Assembly (NCBI GenBank): GCA_012656075.1
Contig: JAAKBF010000092.1
Span: forward strand, 186,001-250,000
DNA: 64,000 bases
Reading direction: 5' to 3'
DNA from: Phytophthora hibernalis
Lineage: Eukaryota; Oomycota; Peronosporomycetes; Peronosporales; Peronosporaceae
Position 1 is the stretch's first letter; every line of letters begins with the position of its first letter. Below the pieces are notes generated by a model. The model saw nothing but the letters and a program-made list of their open reading frames with translations, was not told the DNA's origin and made no database searches. The position numbers and the translations under genes are program-made. Below are positions 31,381 to 41,201 of the stretch, piece after piece.

Positions 31381-31608
31381 CTGCAGCCCCACAAACTGCT
31401 TACCGGTACGCCGCCTATCCGACATCTGAATATTACCATTTTAATACTGGTAAACATGAGACAATGCCTTGCCGATTAACATCATGACTAAAACCTTACA
31501 AGCCACCACACCTAGGTAGTATTGTATGCTACCGATCTGAGTCATTCCTCCATTTATCAAGTCCTGTCCAAGACTACGAACGTTACAGGTTCAACGAGCG
31601 CAAGGCAA

Positions 31609-32910
31609 ATGCATGGATCAAAACCATACACCGTGCTAAACGTTCAGGACAGCGAGAGTGACAACGTTCAACTCCAAGTTCAAAAGTATAATCACGGCTT
31701 CCAGAATGAAAAAGTGCTTCAGCATCGCTCGTCACCTGTCGCGAAGGTCCTGTTCCTGGATGGTATTCGCGGCGCCGCCGTCATTTTTGTCGTGACGCAG
31801 CACACCAGGTACATGCACGACATTTTCATGGGGGCTGTCGGCGTCGACGCCTTCTTCGTGCTCTCCTCGTTTCTGCTCGCCATGATCTTCATGAAGAAAA
31901 GCGTCAAGCTGTTCGCGGAGGAGGCATCCTACCGCAAGTGGGCGTACACGCTAGCCGACTACTTCTCCAAGCGATTCTTCCGAGTGTACCCGCTCTTCGC
32001 GTTGGTGGCGATCTCGCTGTGGCTCATGCCATTCGAGTACAAGAACCGATACTATAAGGTGGCGCAGCCTGAAGACTTCAACCTGTTCCAGACGCTCACT
32101 TTTCACCCGGAACACCGGCACTTCTTGATGTGGACGCTACCTCTGGAGATCTCGTACTACTTTATCCTGCCGGCGTTCGTGCTAGCCGTGCTCAAGCTCG
32201 GTCGTTTCTGGTGGATGTCCTTCGTCCCGCTTTACGTCTGGGTGATCCACGAAGGCCTATACACTACCCGCGACAACTACTACAAACAGACTCTGAGTAT
32301 GCACTTGCCGACGTTCCTCGCAGGATCCATGGCTGCTGTTATCTTCGTGAAGTTCGACGCGTGGATTAAGGTAACCGGTTTCAAGTTCCACACAATGCAC
32401 GTCGTGGGACTTCGTATCGTCGAGGCTGCCTTGATCGCAGCCTACCTCAGTGTCGTCTTCCGTGGCCTCTTCTTCAACTGGTTGGGCATGCCGCTGCCAC
32501 CGGCCACCAGATACATCATGCCGTTCACGAGCGTCAAGCTGTCGCTGCTCATTGTGATCGAGATGATCCAGCCGTCCACTGTATCACAGATCTTCGAGTG
32601 GGTTGTACTTCGCTACATGGGCAAAATCAGTTTCTCCGTCTATCTGCTGCATGTCTTCGTGATTTACACGCCGTCGATTGAGGAGGAGACGAACTACTAC
32701 GACAAGACGTTTTCCGTGTTTGGTTTGGTGATTCTGTTGGCGACCGTGTCGTACTATTTGGTGGAGTACCCGTCGCAGTTACTAGCGCAGCGTCTATCGA
32801 CTGTGTTTACACGCCTTGCGTCCTATGAGCACGAAAAGATCGTGGAGCAGAGCGACACTGAGGACTCAGACGATACGGCTAAGTCAACTGCAAATCTGCT
32901 TGCTTGCTGA
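31609..32910 (+). CDS. acyltransferase 3 family membrane protein, copy 2
   Basis: A 433-residue acyltransferase-3 protein. ATG at 31609 (MHGSKPYTVL) is chosen over the TTG at 31522. The N-terminal 41 residues and the C-terminus (SDTEDSDDTAKSTANLLAC) are unrelated in sequence to copy 1, although similar in length and charge, while everything from HRSSPVAKVLFLDGIRG to VEQSDTE is the same save one Pro/Ser change after FVIYTP. The catalytic-type Arg and His of LDGIRGAAVIFVVTQHT and the SYYFILP segment are intact. Nucleotides 31723-32855 carry the shared tract. It is expected in a cell membrane as a multi-pass protein. Confidence 0.85.
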   Translation: MHGSKPYTVLNVQDSESDNVQLQVQKYNHGFQNEKVLQHRSSPVAKVLFLDGIRGAAVIFVVTQHTRYMHDIFMGAVGVDAFFVLSSFLLAMIFMKKSVKLFAEEASYRKWAYTLADYFSKRFFRVYPLFALVAISLWLMPFEYKNRYYKVAQPEDFNLFQTLTFHPEHRHFLMWTLPLEISYYFILPAFVLAVLKLGRFWWMSFVPLYVWVIHEGLYTTRDNYYKQTLSMHLPTFLAGSMAAVIFVKFDAWIKVTGFKFHTMHVVGLRIVEAALIAAYLSVVFRGLFFNWLGMPLPPATRYIMPFTSVKLSLLIVIEMIQPSTVSQIFEWVVLRYMGKISFSVYLLHVFVIYTPSIEEETNYYDKTFSVFGLVILLATVSYYLVEYPSQLLAQRLSTVFTRLASYEHEKIVEQSDTEDSDDTAKSTANLLAC

Positions 32911-33280
32911 ATAGGAGACGATGCATCAAGTCTCGTTGTACAGGTAATGAAGGAGTCAATTGTACAAGAATTGATGGTTGGTATCCGTAAATTTGTTATT
33001 CATGCAGTTCTCTTTAAATCCAGAGTAATTATTAATACGAGGATGCGATTTCGCACGATTCCTCGTTAGAACTAGTATCTCGAGTATAAGAACATATTCG
33101 TATTTAAGAACACAGTTCAGCAACAACAAAAGTCCTTTTAATATAATACACTTGAAATTTTATATAATCTAAGTTATGTTGACTGTCCGTGCTCGGTAGA
33201 CTTTCGGAAGACATCAACTACAAACTATAACATTTTGCAGGTAAAACCTATAGAAAAACCTATAGAAACTTTTGAACAAG
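32911..33280. other. 3' flank of acyltransferase copy 2, no gene seen
   Basis: AT-rich sequence with short frames only; nothing recognisable. Confidence 0.4.
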
Positions 33281-33777
33281 ACGCGCATCTCGTTGCATAC
33301 TACAATGCAGGTGCTGGATGACCAACATGCACTGCGGCTTCTATGTGACTACGGCGGTTCTCGACCTGCTTCGGCGCGGCATTCATGACGCTGCACCCGA
33401 CCACTCGTGCAGCAAAGTCCATTGAGTTCGATCTGCATCGACGCAGTGTTCATAACGCTGCACTAAACCAAGTACGCTTCGTGGACCACACGCTGTACTG
33501 CGAGGCGCAGCTCGTTGTATACTACAATGCAGGTGCTGGATAAAGTGGTCGTCAACTTCTTGCAAGCGACCGTGCTTCCTTGATGAAGAAAAATCGTTGG
33601 CAGATCTGCCCGTGGGTGACTACAGCAACGACACGGACGGCGAAGACGTGCGCAAGAAGCAGAAGTACGAGGATCTGGGCCGCTGTACTTCCGCACCCGC
33701 GCAAAATATGCCAACAGGATCCTATTCTTGGAAGTTCTGCGCGACTTTTTCAACAGAGAGATGCTGAGCGGGAAGTA
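33281..33777 (+). pseudogene. 3' end of an unknown gene with repeated segment and frameshift
   Basis: From about 33574 a good plus frame reads DEEKSLADLPVGDYSNDTDG and EDVRKKQKYEDLG, then shifts one base near 33680 and continues as PLYFRTRAKYANRILFLEVL, RDFFNREMLSGK and a TAA at 33777. The protein-like quality on both sides of the shift suggests a real gene end, now broken. Upstream, the 28-bp phrase GCATACTACAATGCAGGTGC (33295) recurs at 33514 with one change, and a CGCTGCAC phrase recurs near 33390 and 33455, so part of the region is a tandem duplication of about 220 bp. The family is unknown. Confidence 0.4.
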
Positions 33778-34019
33778 ATTTACAGTACGCGATCTTTTTC
33801 TACAAGCAAAACGTCATATAAGTACGGCTTGTGAACGGAAACGGGCCTATTAATTGCTTCTGCTTTCCTATGTTCCTTCGTGCCTGTACGTGTGAACAAG
33901 TGATCATTCACTCATTTATACTGGGAGATAGGTAGCGAAGCTAGCTATTGGAAAGCCCAACGAGGATTATTTGACGTCAACTGGGTCAACGTTCGTGTTA
34001 CATGAGTGTGTGGACACTG

Positions 34020-34290
34020 TCGACTCAACAGGTTCAATGTGTTGAGTGTGAACGAGCGAGCTTGTTGGACTGAAGGTATATTCAGTGTGTAGAGTGTAGT
34101 GTGTGAACCCGTTGAGTCGACTCGACAGGTTCAATGTTTAGTGTGAACGAGCGAGCTTGTTGGAGTGAAGGTATATTCAGTGTGTAGAGTATAGTGTGTG
34201 AGCCCGTTGAGTTTGAGTGTAGTGTGTGAGCTCGATGGATTTGTTGAGTGTGAACGAGCGAGCTCATGGAAGCTGAAGACAAGTTCTGGA
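34020..34290 (+). repeat. about 103-bp tandem repeat, two full units and a partial
   Basis: Unit 1 from 34020 and unit 2 from about 34123 share ACAGGTTCAATGT, TGTGAACGAGCGAGCTTGTT, GGTATATTCAGTGTGTAGAG and GTGTGTGAGCCCGTTGAGT blocks. A third, shortened unit follows to about 34290 (GTGAACGAGCGAGCTCATGG). It is non-coding. The rest of 33778-34019 and 34291-35018 shows no gene. Confidence 0.7.
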
Positions 34291-34759
34291 TTGTGTGCGC
34301 CGGTTGAGTGTAACGTTGTGTGGAACAGGATTGGTTAGTATTATAGCCAATAGTATGCATTTATAATATTACTTAGAAATAGTATAGTATAGTGAAACTA
34401 ATATGGTGGCTGTGGAGCCACGTGGCTCCATCCGCCCGAACTGCGGGGTCGGTTCACTCTTTGTTGTGACCGCCTCCCCCAAAGTTCCCGAGTTCTCCAA
34501 ATACCTCTCTACTTTGATATATTGTGAGAGCCGTCGACTAGGTTGAGTGTTAATGAGTGAGTACATTGGAGATGAAGCCATATTCTGTGTAGTGCGCGCG
34601 TGTTGAGTACGATTGCGTGCGCAAATTTAATATCGGCGCAGGGAATAGGTGAGCCTATCACTGTGGACTCGACATCATGCACTGCGACGAGAGCTTCGAG
34701 TACGCGGGTTTCGTGAATACCAATAAATAGCGGGGGTGAAAATAAATTCCATCAATGCC

Positions 34760-35225
34760 GACGCCACGCCTAATATTCTATCTCGCAGACTAAACAACGT
34801 ACCTACCAGTATTACCACGTGGCACGTACCCAGCGCTGCTTCTCAAGCAACATCATTAATGAGGTACACAGCACATAACGTGCCACGCCACTCCTCCACC
34901 GTGCACCCACGGAACTTGTGCAGTCGGCCAATAGCAAAACGGCGATCGTGAACATCACCGTTCCACAACGTCACCCGGACGAAGAACTGCTGCTGAACCG
35001 AACGCGTCAACGATCGCATCACTTCGAAATAGCTTGAAAGGTGTCGACCTCACATTCGTCGACCAGGTAGAGATAGCATCCACGGGCAAAGCGTTCTTTA
35101 AGCAGCAAGTTCATCCGGATAACACAGCGGCCATCAGCGTTCGGGGTTGCTACCATAAAGCTCCGCACTAGTCGCACAGAGTTGCACACCGACATGGTAT
35201 TCACTTCCGCTTGCTCAGCAGCACG
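34760..35225 (-). pseudogene. decayed minus-strand frame, family unknown
   Basis: From ATG 35201, within a 61-residue frame, the minus strand reads NTMSVCNSVRLVRSFMVATP and EVDTFQAISK then stops. In another frame downstream it reads FEVMRSLTRSVQQQFFVRVT, LWNGDVHDRRFAIGRLHKFR and GCTVEEWRGTLCAVYLINDV. Both look like protein rather than noise and may be one broken gene. No motif identifies it. Confidence 0.3.
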
Positions 35226-35698
35226 ACGACTGCTAGCACTTGAAGCTCAACCTGCATAATTCACAACAAATGTAATGCATGTTTCATACAAAATCCAGAG
35301 CTGCTTCGTGCACATCACGGCTTAATTTATAGAAAAATGGATTGGAATTCGTCGTTCAAAATTCACTTCATATTCATCTTCGCCATTTGTGAATTGTATT
35401 GATTAGGAAATACTGATAGGAACAATACTTAAATCAGGGCTAAAAATATGATGTACTTTGAAGTATTAGCAAAATGCTGGTTGAGGGAGTGTTGAAGGAA
35501 TCCTAAATTCGGCCATCTAGCATCACCTTGGTTCTAATTAAACGGTATCTACTTGTAGCTATGCCAAACATGCCTGTGTATTTACTCAAACGAAACTTCT
35601 CTCAATGTGCGTAGCTTTCAGCCACCTCCGTAGTGGGCATATCTGCAAGCACTAACCTCCGTTTCATAGACATGGTACCCAGTCGAGTGGGAACTAAC

Positions 35699-36273
35699 GG
35701 AAAAGTCGTAATGATAGAGCAGCACGTTTCTTTTACGATAATGCATGGTGCTCTATCTTTCTGACATCCACTGCAGACAACGACATGAAATATGTGTTTC
35801 AAAACACGGTGAGATATGCAGGTATTGACAATAGACGCTGCGTTTGATTGACGGACGCACACCACAGCCACAGATTTCAAGTTGCCGTCAAGCCCCCTAT
35901 GAAGTTGTCACGCTAGCATATCCCTCGCTTGCTTGTACAGAGACATCGGTGCTATATGAACCAGGAGGATGCACCGGGGTGACACAGCCCTTCGATGTCG
36001 GAGTTATGGCTCCATTAAAGCAGCATATGCGACGGTTCAATAACAAACGACCGACGGGGAGGCCTGACGACAGCGCAATGGCAGCGCGCTATCTTTGAGC
36101 ATGCGATAGACGGATTTTGATGTATCGGACACTACAGTAGATCATGCATTTCTGAAGGCAGGTCCCTTTCTATTTGGACCCCCAATAATGCTGGTAGAGG
36201 TCGTGCACTGCTGATTGGTCAATATCCAAATAGTGTGCTCTATCTTCAGGCTGCTCTACCATTACGACTTTCC
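35699..36273. mobile_element. 575-bp deletion derivative of a pogo-type transposon, right arm
   Basis: Same element as 9879-10452. The ends GGAAAAGTCGTAATGATAGAGC and GCTCTACCATTACGACTTTCC are imperfect inverted repeats. The plus frame 35844-36098 carries the DDE_1 C-terminal box GVTQPFDVGVMAPLKQ. It differs from the left copy by a Met/Thr change near the end (DDSAMAARYL against DDSATAARYL). Confidence 0.72.
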
Positions 36274-36449
36274 GGTACTCGCTACCGTACGTGTCCGTCG
36301 CGCTGGGTGGTGAGGATGAGAGAAAACAGTTTTTCGCTTAATTAAGGGCAACGTATTCCTTCATGACTTCGACGTCACCAAGCTCCACATAGAGACTTGT
36401 CTTCATGTGCACGGTAGTTTACTCCCGTATACTCGTACGCAAGGACTAC

Positions 36450-36620
36450 AGTAGTTGGTGCTGATCGAGAAGGTGGCCGTCGGCCCGAACGTGTTGCTGC
36501 TGGCCGAGACGGTTGTCGGCACGGACTGGTTGTTGCTGGTCGAGACGGCGACGATCGGCGCGGACTGGTTGGTGCTTGCCGAGAGGGCGGCCGTCGGCAC
36601 GAATGTGTTGTTGCACTTTG
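36450..36620 (+). repeat. 42-bp tandem repeat, about four units, right arm
   Basis: Units of 42 bp built on GTGCTGGCCGAGACGG plus GCCGTCGGCACGAACGTGTT. On plus they translate into 14-residue repeats (VLxExxxVGxxxLL), and on minus into Ser/Thr/Pro/Ala-rich repeats (SASTNQSAPIVAVS), which is the more mucin-like reading. The period is a multiple of three and no stop occurs within the array. The left arm has lost about three units. Confidence 0.75.
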
Positions 36621-36748
36621 AGAGGACAAGCGCCTTAAAGTGCCTTTTGCCCCGATGCTAATTTCACTGGCAAATATAGCAGCAGATATAGCTTTGTGGC
36701 TGGGATCCTGTTTTTAATTAAACATTTGGGATTGCCGGTGCTACCGAT

Positions 36749-37132
36749 TTGGACACTAAGATATTACGGACAAAAATTAATAGAGACGTTTCGCACGTAT
36801 CCTTATCTTCACTTATCGCTAGCATGCTAAGGTGCCTAGAAAATGTGAAGTCGGGCAGATCTTTCGCAGCAATCCCTACCTCATTCAGTACACACATTAT
36901 TTTTGACTGGTCAGTAGCAAACATACATAGAATGGAGGAGTCCGTATATCTCCTCCCACAAGAATGCAACGAATGCAGTCATGCCGCCACCGAAGCCATC
37001 AACAGCAGGCTGCTGCTTAACCGCGTGGGGACAGTATGCTGTCATTCGATGCGCGACCCCGATGAAGATAGTGTGGTTTACATAGAAAATCTGAGGAATG
37101 TGTTCTTCACAATTGATGATTCTGTAGCGTGA
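36749..37132 (+). CDS. hypothetical 127-residue frame, right-arm copy
   Basis: Identical in protein sequence to 9525-9142. It starts outside and runs into the 446-bp TIR element. No known motif. Kept because it is open in both arms, but it may be chance. Confidence 0.25.
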   Translation: MDTKILRTKINRDVSHVSLSSLIASMLRCLENVKSGRSFAAIPTSFSTHIIFDWSVANIHRMEESVYLLPQECNECSHAATEAINSRLLLNRVGTVCCHSMRDPDEDSVVYIENLRNVFFTIDDSVA

Positions 37133-37226
37133 TATCTTCACCGCAGCGATTTTTGTCTTCGTTTTTGTTCTCTCGCAGCTCCTGTGTGACAAATGTGGAG
37201 GTTGAGTCGTTTGCGAAACGTCTCTA
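36781..37226. mobile_element. 446-bp TIR element, right arm
   Basis: TAGAGACGTTTCGCA at 36781 and TGCGAAACGTCTCTA ending at 37226 are perfect 15-bp inverted ends. Same length as the left copy 9048-9493. Confidence 0.6.
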
Positions 37227-37399
37227 ATGACAGATAAGGTGTATTAAGTTGGATTCTTTACAAATATTTTGGCCAATTCAATTGCTGTGATATGCAACGC
37301 GCCAAAGCCACACATAATTAAACGTGAATTGGAGTCCATGGAGGACGGAGCGATCGCTCGTTTACGAATTTGGCGGGTGAGTGATGATTGCACGCAGAG

Positions 37400-38338
37400 T
37401 GGAGACTTAGAAGGCGGAGAGGGGTGAGTTGGTCGAGGAAGCGAACGTGATAGTTCGAGACCGGCGAAATGCATATTCTAACGCCCTTAAAGCAAAGGTG
37501 CTGGACGATATCAACACTGGTCTGAGCGTCACCGAAGCTGCCACGCTCAATGGTATCAAGTCGAGGACTGCGGTGCATGCATGGGTAAAGAAGGAGGCTA
37601 GTATTAGATATACATGCGATAGCATGAAGCGATCCAAGTGCAGCGTAGGTGGTCAATGTAGACTAAACTCGTTCCATCACTGTGCTGAGCGTGTGCAGTG
37701 GGTCAAGGAGATGCGACGCGACGATTTTCCTTTGAAAACGTCCCACATGCTCGTCTTCTTGAAGGAAGACTACGCCGGCTTTACTACGACTTATATTGCG
37801 AGGAACAAGGAGGAGAGCTTAGGCCAGATGATCCGGCGGATCAAACACCAACGGGGTTTCTCGTTTCGGCGGCCAACTAAATATATCCTGTCTACGCAAG
37901 ACCTTGAAGAAGATCAGCGCAAGTTTCCCAGCGGGGTTGGCGCTACGGTGAACGACACGTACGAGAGGTCGTGCATTTGCAATGCCGACGAGACGGCCGT
38001 CTTCTACGACGACACCCCACGCGCATTATCAGTGAGCGGGGAGCGAACAAGGGGGTCAAGATCAAGGGTCGAACTCGTTCCGAAAAGCAAGCGTGCTGCT
38101 GATTGTGTCAGCTACTGACAGGTGTCACTCATTTGACTGGGTTAAACGGTTTTTGAGGTATTACTGGTCAAGGGAATTCCTAGTGATGGTGGGCAGGCTC
38201 CGAACGAGCAAGAAGAACAGCATTCTGATTCTTGTGTCCACATCTGTTCGATACAATAGAAAAACCTCGGGTGTCGTATCTTTGTGTCCGAATCTGTATA
38301 GTACTTGTGACTACAGAAACCGCTCCCACTTCTGATAC
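37400..38338 (+). pseudogene. pogo/CENP-B-type (DDE_1) transposase, right-arm copy
   Basis: The 229-residue frame 37429-38118 opens at TTG; just upstream, the codons KAERGEL are preceded by a stop. Order: HTH (NALKAKVLDDINTGLSVTEA, SRTAVHAWVKKE) at residues 18-60, second DNA-binding half (MIRRIKHQRGFSFRRPTKY) at about 130-150, then NADETAVFYDDTPRALS with the first catalytic Asp at about 190-205. A five-G run near 38055 shifts the frame; the continuation (SATDRCHSFDWVKRF, YYWSREFLVMVGRLR) is in 38093-38335, and a 154-bp MITE starts at 38311. The remaining catalytic Asp residues are lost. Full-length relatives have about 500 residues. Confidence 0.75.
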
Positions 38339-38464
38339 CCCTTTTGAATACCTTTGCAAAACCGATTCACATGTTTCTTGTTTAAGTTGCTAAATTCTCT
38401 TTAAATTTGATACCCTAAAAGATGATTTAGGGTTAGATATCAGAAGTGGAAGCGGTTTCTGTAG
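38311..38464. mobile_element. 154-bp MITE with 29-bp TIRs, right arm
   Basis: CTACAGAAACCGCTCCCACT at one end, AGTGGAAGCGGTTTCTGTAG at the other. It truncates the pogo frame. The flank TACTTGTGACTACAG on the left resembles TACTCGTGACTACAG at 38574, on the far side, hinting at an older, larger unit. Confidence 0.75.
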
Positions 38465-39008
38465 TTGACAATGCAAAAATATGTAGCAAAATACAAGTAG
38501 TGTACGACGGAATTCGCAGTTTCACCAATACACGTAACTAACCTGTTACATTTTCATGAAGTTCTTGTTACATGTACTCGTGACTACAGTATGGTCGTTG
38601 AGTACCAGCAGGACACTCGCGCGATGGCACCCGCCTGTGGACTTCGGCAGGGCGCGGTGTCTAGGGGGAAATACCTCAATACCAGGGCAGCTAATCCGGC
38701 TCACGCGCCGACCATTGCAGACCTCCGCTTCGCTTCGGTTGCAAACGATCTCTCTGAGGCTTCTCAAGTTCTAGCCGATATGCAACACATTCATATAGGG
38801 ATTGTCGGATACATTTAAAAACGTAATGGATAGAATGCAATATAGCTGTTGAGAATACAATGTATCTATATATAATGCAATGTAAATGGAAAGTAGCCTT
38901 TGATAGAAAGAAAAAATCCATGTTCTCCTTCCGGGCAAAGATCACAAGGGGCTGCCCAAACGGACACGAGCAGACTCCTTCAATGAGCTTTTAGTCTCCT
39001 GGGCAGGA

Positions 39009-39449
39009 TCACACATCATTGATATATGCCTGGCCTCCTCCAAGACACGAATACACACCTGGGAGAAGTGTTTGATCGCCAGGGCACGAGCATACACCAT
39101 CCACTAGCTTTTGGTCCCTAGGGCACGAGCAAACATTACCGACAACCGTCTGATCATCAGAGCAGGAGCACAAATTGCTCACAAGGCTCTGGTCTACTGG
39201 GCACGAGCAAACATTGCTGAGTAGCTTTTGGTCTCCAGGGTATCCGCAAACATTGTCAATGCGTTTCTGGTTATCAGGACAAGAGAATTTTTCATAGGTA
39301 ACCGATTGATCTCCCGGACACGAGCACACGTGTTGTGCCAAGCGATGATGGCTTATGGAGGTCAGCCGAATCAGCAGACCGTGATTGTAAATACTGCGTA
39401 CTGCGCCCAAGAGAAGCCCGGGAAAGAGCTGAAGGACAGGTTGGGACAA
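39009..39449 (-). pseudogene. cysteine-rich 13-residue tandem-repeat frame, right arm
   Basis: Mirror of 6827-7267. Minus-strand units with consensus CSCPxDQxLVxxV run from about 39330 down to the stop at 39009; further units (CSCPFGQ) follow the stop down to about 38950. The N-terminal part differs by a small indel (LFPGLLLGAV in this arm). It may represent the repeat domain of a secreted or surface protein; only the repeat itself is supported. The stretch 38465-38950 shows nothing else. Confidence 0.5.
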
Positions 39450-39481
39450 CTATGACTAGCTAACGGATAGGCTAGTCATAA

Positions 39482-39779
39482 CCCTTTTGTTGCCCATACA
39501 TTTTCTATTTGAAAATATGTATACTTTAACCAAGATAAAATTGCAAAACGATGCATAATGCCTCGTTTTACTATTACTTTCCGGTGACTATATTCTAAGT
39601 TTTCTTTAATGATCAGAAAATGTTTTGGGTGATATTTGTAAAACGTGGCATAATGCATCGTTTTGGTCAATTTTCCGGTAGACATATTATTGGTCAATAT
39701 TAAATCATAATATTTGATTGGTCGATTTTAGTAAAACGATGCATTATGCCACGTTTTGGACCAGTCGGCAACAAAAGGG
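39482..39779. mobile_element. 298-bp piggyBac-type MITE, right arm
   Basis: CCCTTTTGTTGCC ... GGCAACAAAAGGG with TTAA at 39780-39783 and a mutated ATAA at 39478-39481. Same three internal near-palindromic boxes (AAAACGATGCATTATGCC type) as the left copy. Confidence 0.85.
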
Positions 39780-39867
39780 TTAATACTCAATAAATTTTCA
39801 CTTTCCGACTTCCTTGAAAGCCAACTGACACAGCATATTGAGATTTCAATCGAGTGAAGAATACAAG

Positions 39868-40700
39868 ATGGAGGATCAAGACAAGAAGAGAGGTTCAAGC
39901 TCCAAAGTCGCCTCAGAGGCACCAAGGATGTAAAACGCTTCGACTCTTGTGGCGGATGGAAGGGATTCTCGAGTTTCAAGTGGAGATCCGTTGACTGTTT
40001 CACTTCCTTGTTCTGGATGACTCACCGAACGTGATACGTGATCTTGGGCAAGTCATCTCGCTGTTACTGATCGGAAGGGATTTGGATCAGTTTCAAAAAG
40101 GATACAAGGAAGAGGTAGACCTTCGATGCGGACGATTACAACCGCCATGCGCGGGCTGGCGTGACGATATTGCACTCTAGGAACGCACGACATATTGCAT
40201 CAAGAAATCAAATCAATACGGAAGACACGGGGTATGTCGGTCGAGGAATATGATTCGCAATTTCATCGCCTCCTTCAACTGTATGATTGGGTGCCGGAGG
40301 AGGATGGAACGACAATGACCAGGGAGAACAAGTGTAGATACTACAGTGCAGGAATGCCTCAAGGCTGGCAAATGCAGATTGTACCCCATCGATCACGTTG
40401 GGGAATCTGGACAACCTGAAGGAGCGTTATCTGCAGTGCGAGCGAGTAGAGGACGTTCCAAGAAAAATGGAGAACATAGGAAACCGACAGTCGCAGCATC
40501 AGATCAACTGCAAGAGTAAACAAGGATCGTGCGAACGTCAGTAGCGGATAACAAGAAACGAAAGCTAGATGAAGGTGAAGGTTGCACGTTTTGCAAATCT
40601 CGGGGCAATATTTGGAATATCCACAAAGGGGACGAATGTTTGCGAAATTCAGAGTCACCTACATGTCTCAAACATTCGTCCCCTTGGTGGAGATGTGTAG
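39868..40700 (+). pseudogene. gypsy gag, right-arm copy
   Basis: ATG at 39868 starts a short basic/serine-rich N-terminus, quickly stopped. The capsid-like part is 40195-40419 (IRKTRGMSVEEYDSQFHRLL). A zinc-knuckle-like CTFCKSRGNIWNIHKGDEC (C-x2-C-x9-H-x4-C) lies near 40583, binding element RNA if functional. Frames shift at least three times. The sequence upstream of 39868 has no recognisable 5' LTR; it may have been lost when the MITE region was assembled. Confidence 0.7.
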
Positions 40701-41201
40701 ATGAATCGAGCTGAAAATGTACAGGTCACGCTGCGAACAGCGGAAGGACCAATCTCTATCAATTCTACGGTGCAGTGCCTAATCGTTCCTGGCGACCTTG
40801 AAGAGTTTCTTCTCGGGAAAGAGATGCTGCCCGCGCTAAGCATTGACGTGGATAGACAGTTGGAGAAGTTGGCCTCTCAATGCCAGCAAGATGAAACTGA
40901 TGAACGAGATGAGCCGGAAGTAAGATCATAGCCGGAAATGAGCGACGAATTGAAGCAGCTTGTCCAAAACCTGGTCGAAAAGGCCAACTTGCGTGGATTC
41001 CCAGTAGCGTATCTCGGTGAATTGGAGAGAATTGCGACTCGCTCTGATATTGGGAGGTCTAGCCAGGGGAACGATCCTCCTGCTCGGGTCCCGCCGATAA
41101 AAATCCGGTTGAAGAAAGATGCCAAACGTTACAAGTGCAAGGCGGGGAAGTACCAGCCGGAGGTCAGTAGATTTATGGAGAGATTCAACAGCAAACTGTA
41201 A
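40701..41201 (+). pseudogene. gypsy protease C-terminus and pre-RT linker, right arm
   Basis: Frame 40701-40931 ends with the retropepsin C-terminal pattern LIVPGDLEEFLLGKEMLPAL and SIDVDRQLEKLA, as in other oomycete gypsy polyproteins; the DTG/DSG active-site part is not visible upstream. ATG 40938 starts the linker frame (to 41201), which leads into RT with KYQPEVSRFMERFNSKL. Confidence 0.65.

Noticed and set aside
34020..34290. CRISPR-like array
   Set aside because: Units are long, adjacent and without unique spacers, in a eukaryotic setting. It is a plain tandem repeat.
39790..39867. 5' LTR of the right-arm gypsy element
   Set aside because: The sequence before the gag start does not match the presumed 3' LTR at 44343-44558 or 46138-46200, so I cannot support an LTR here.
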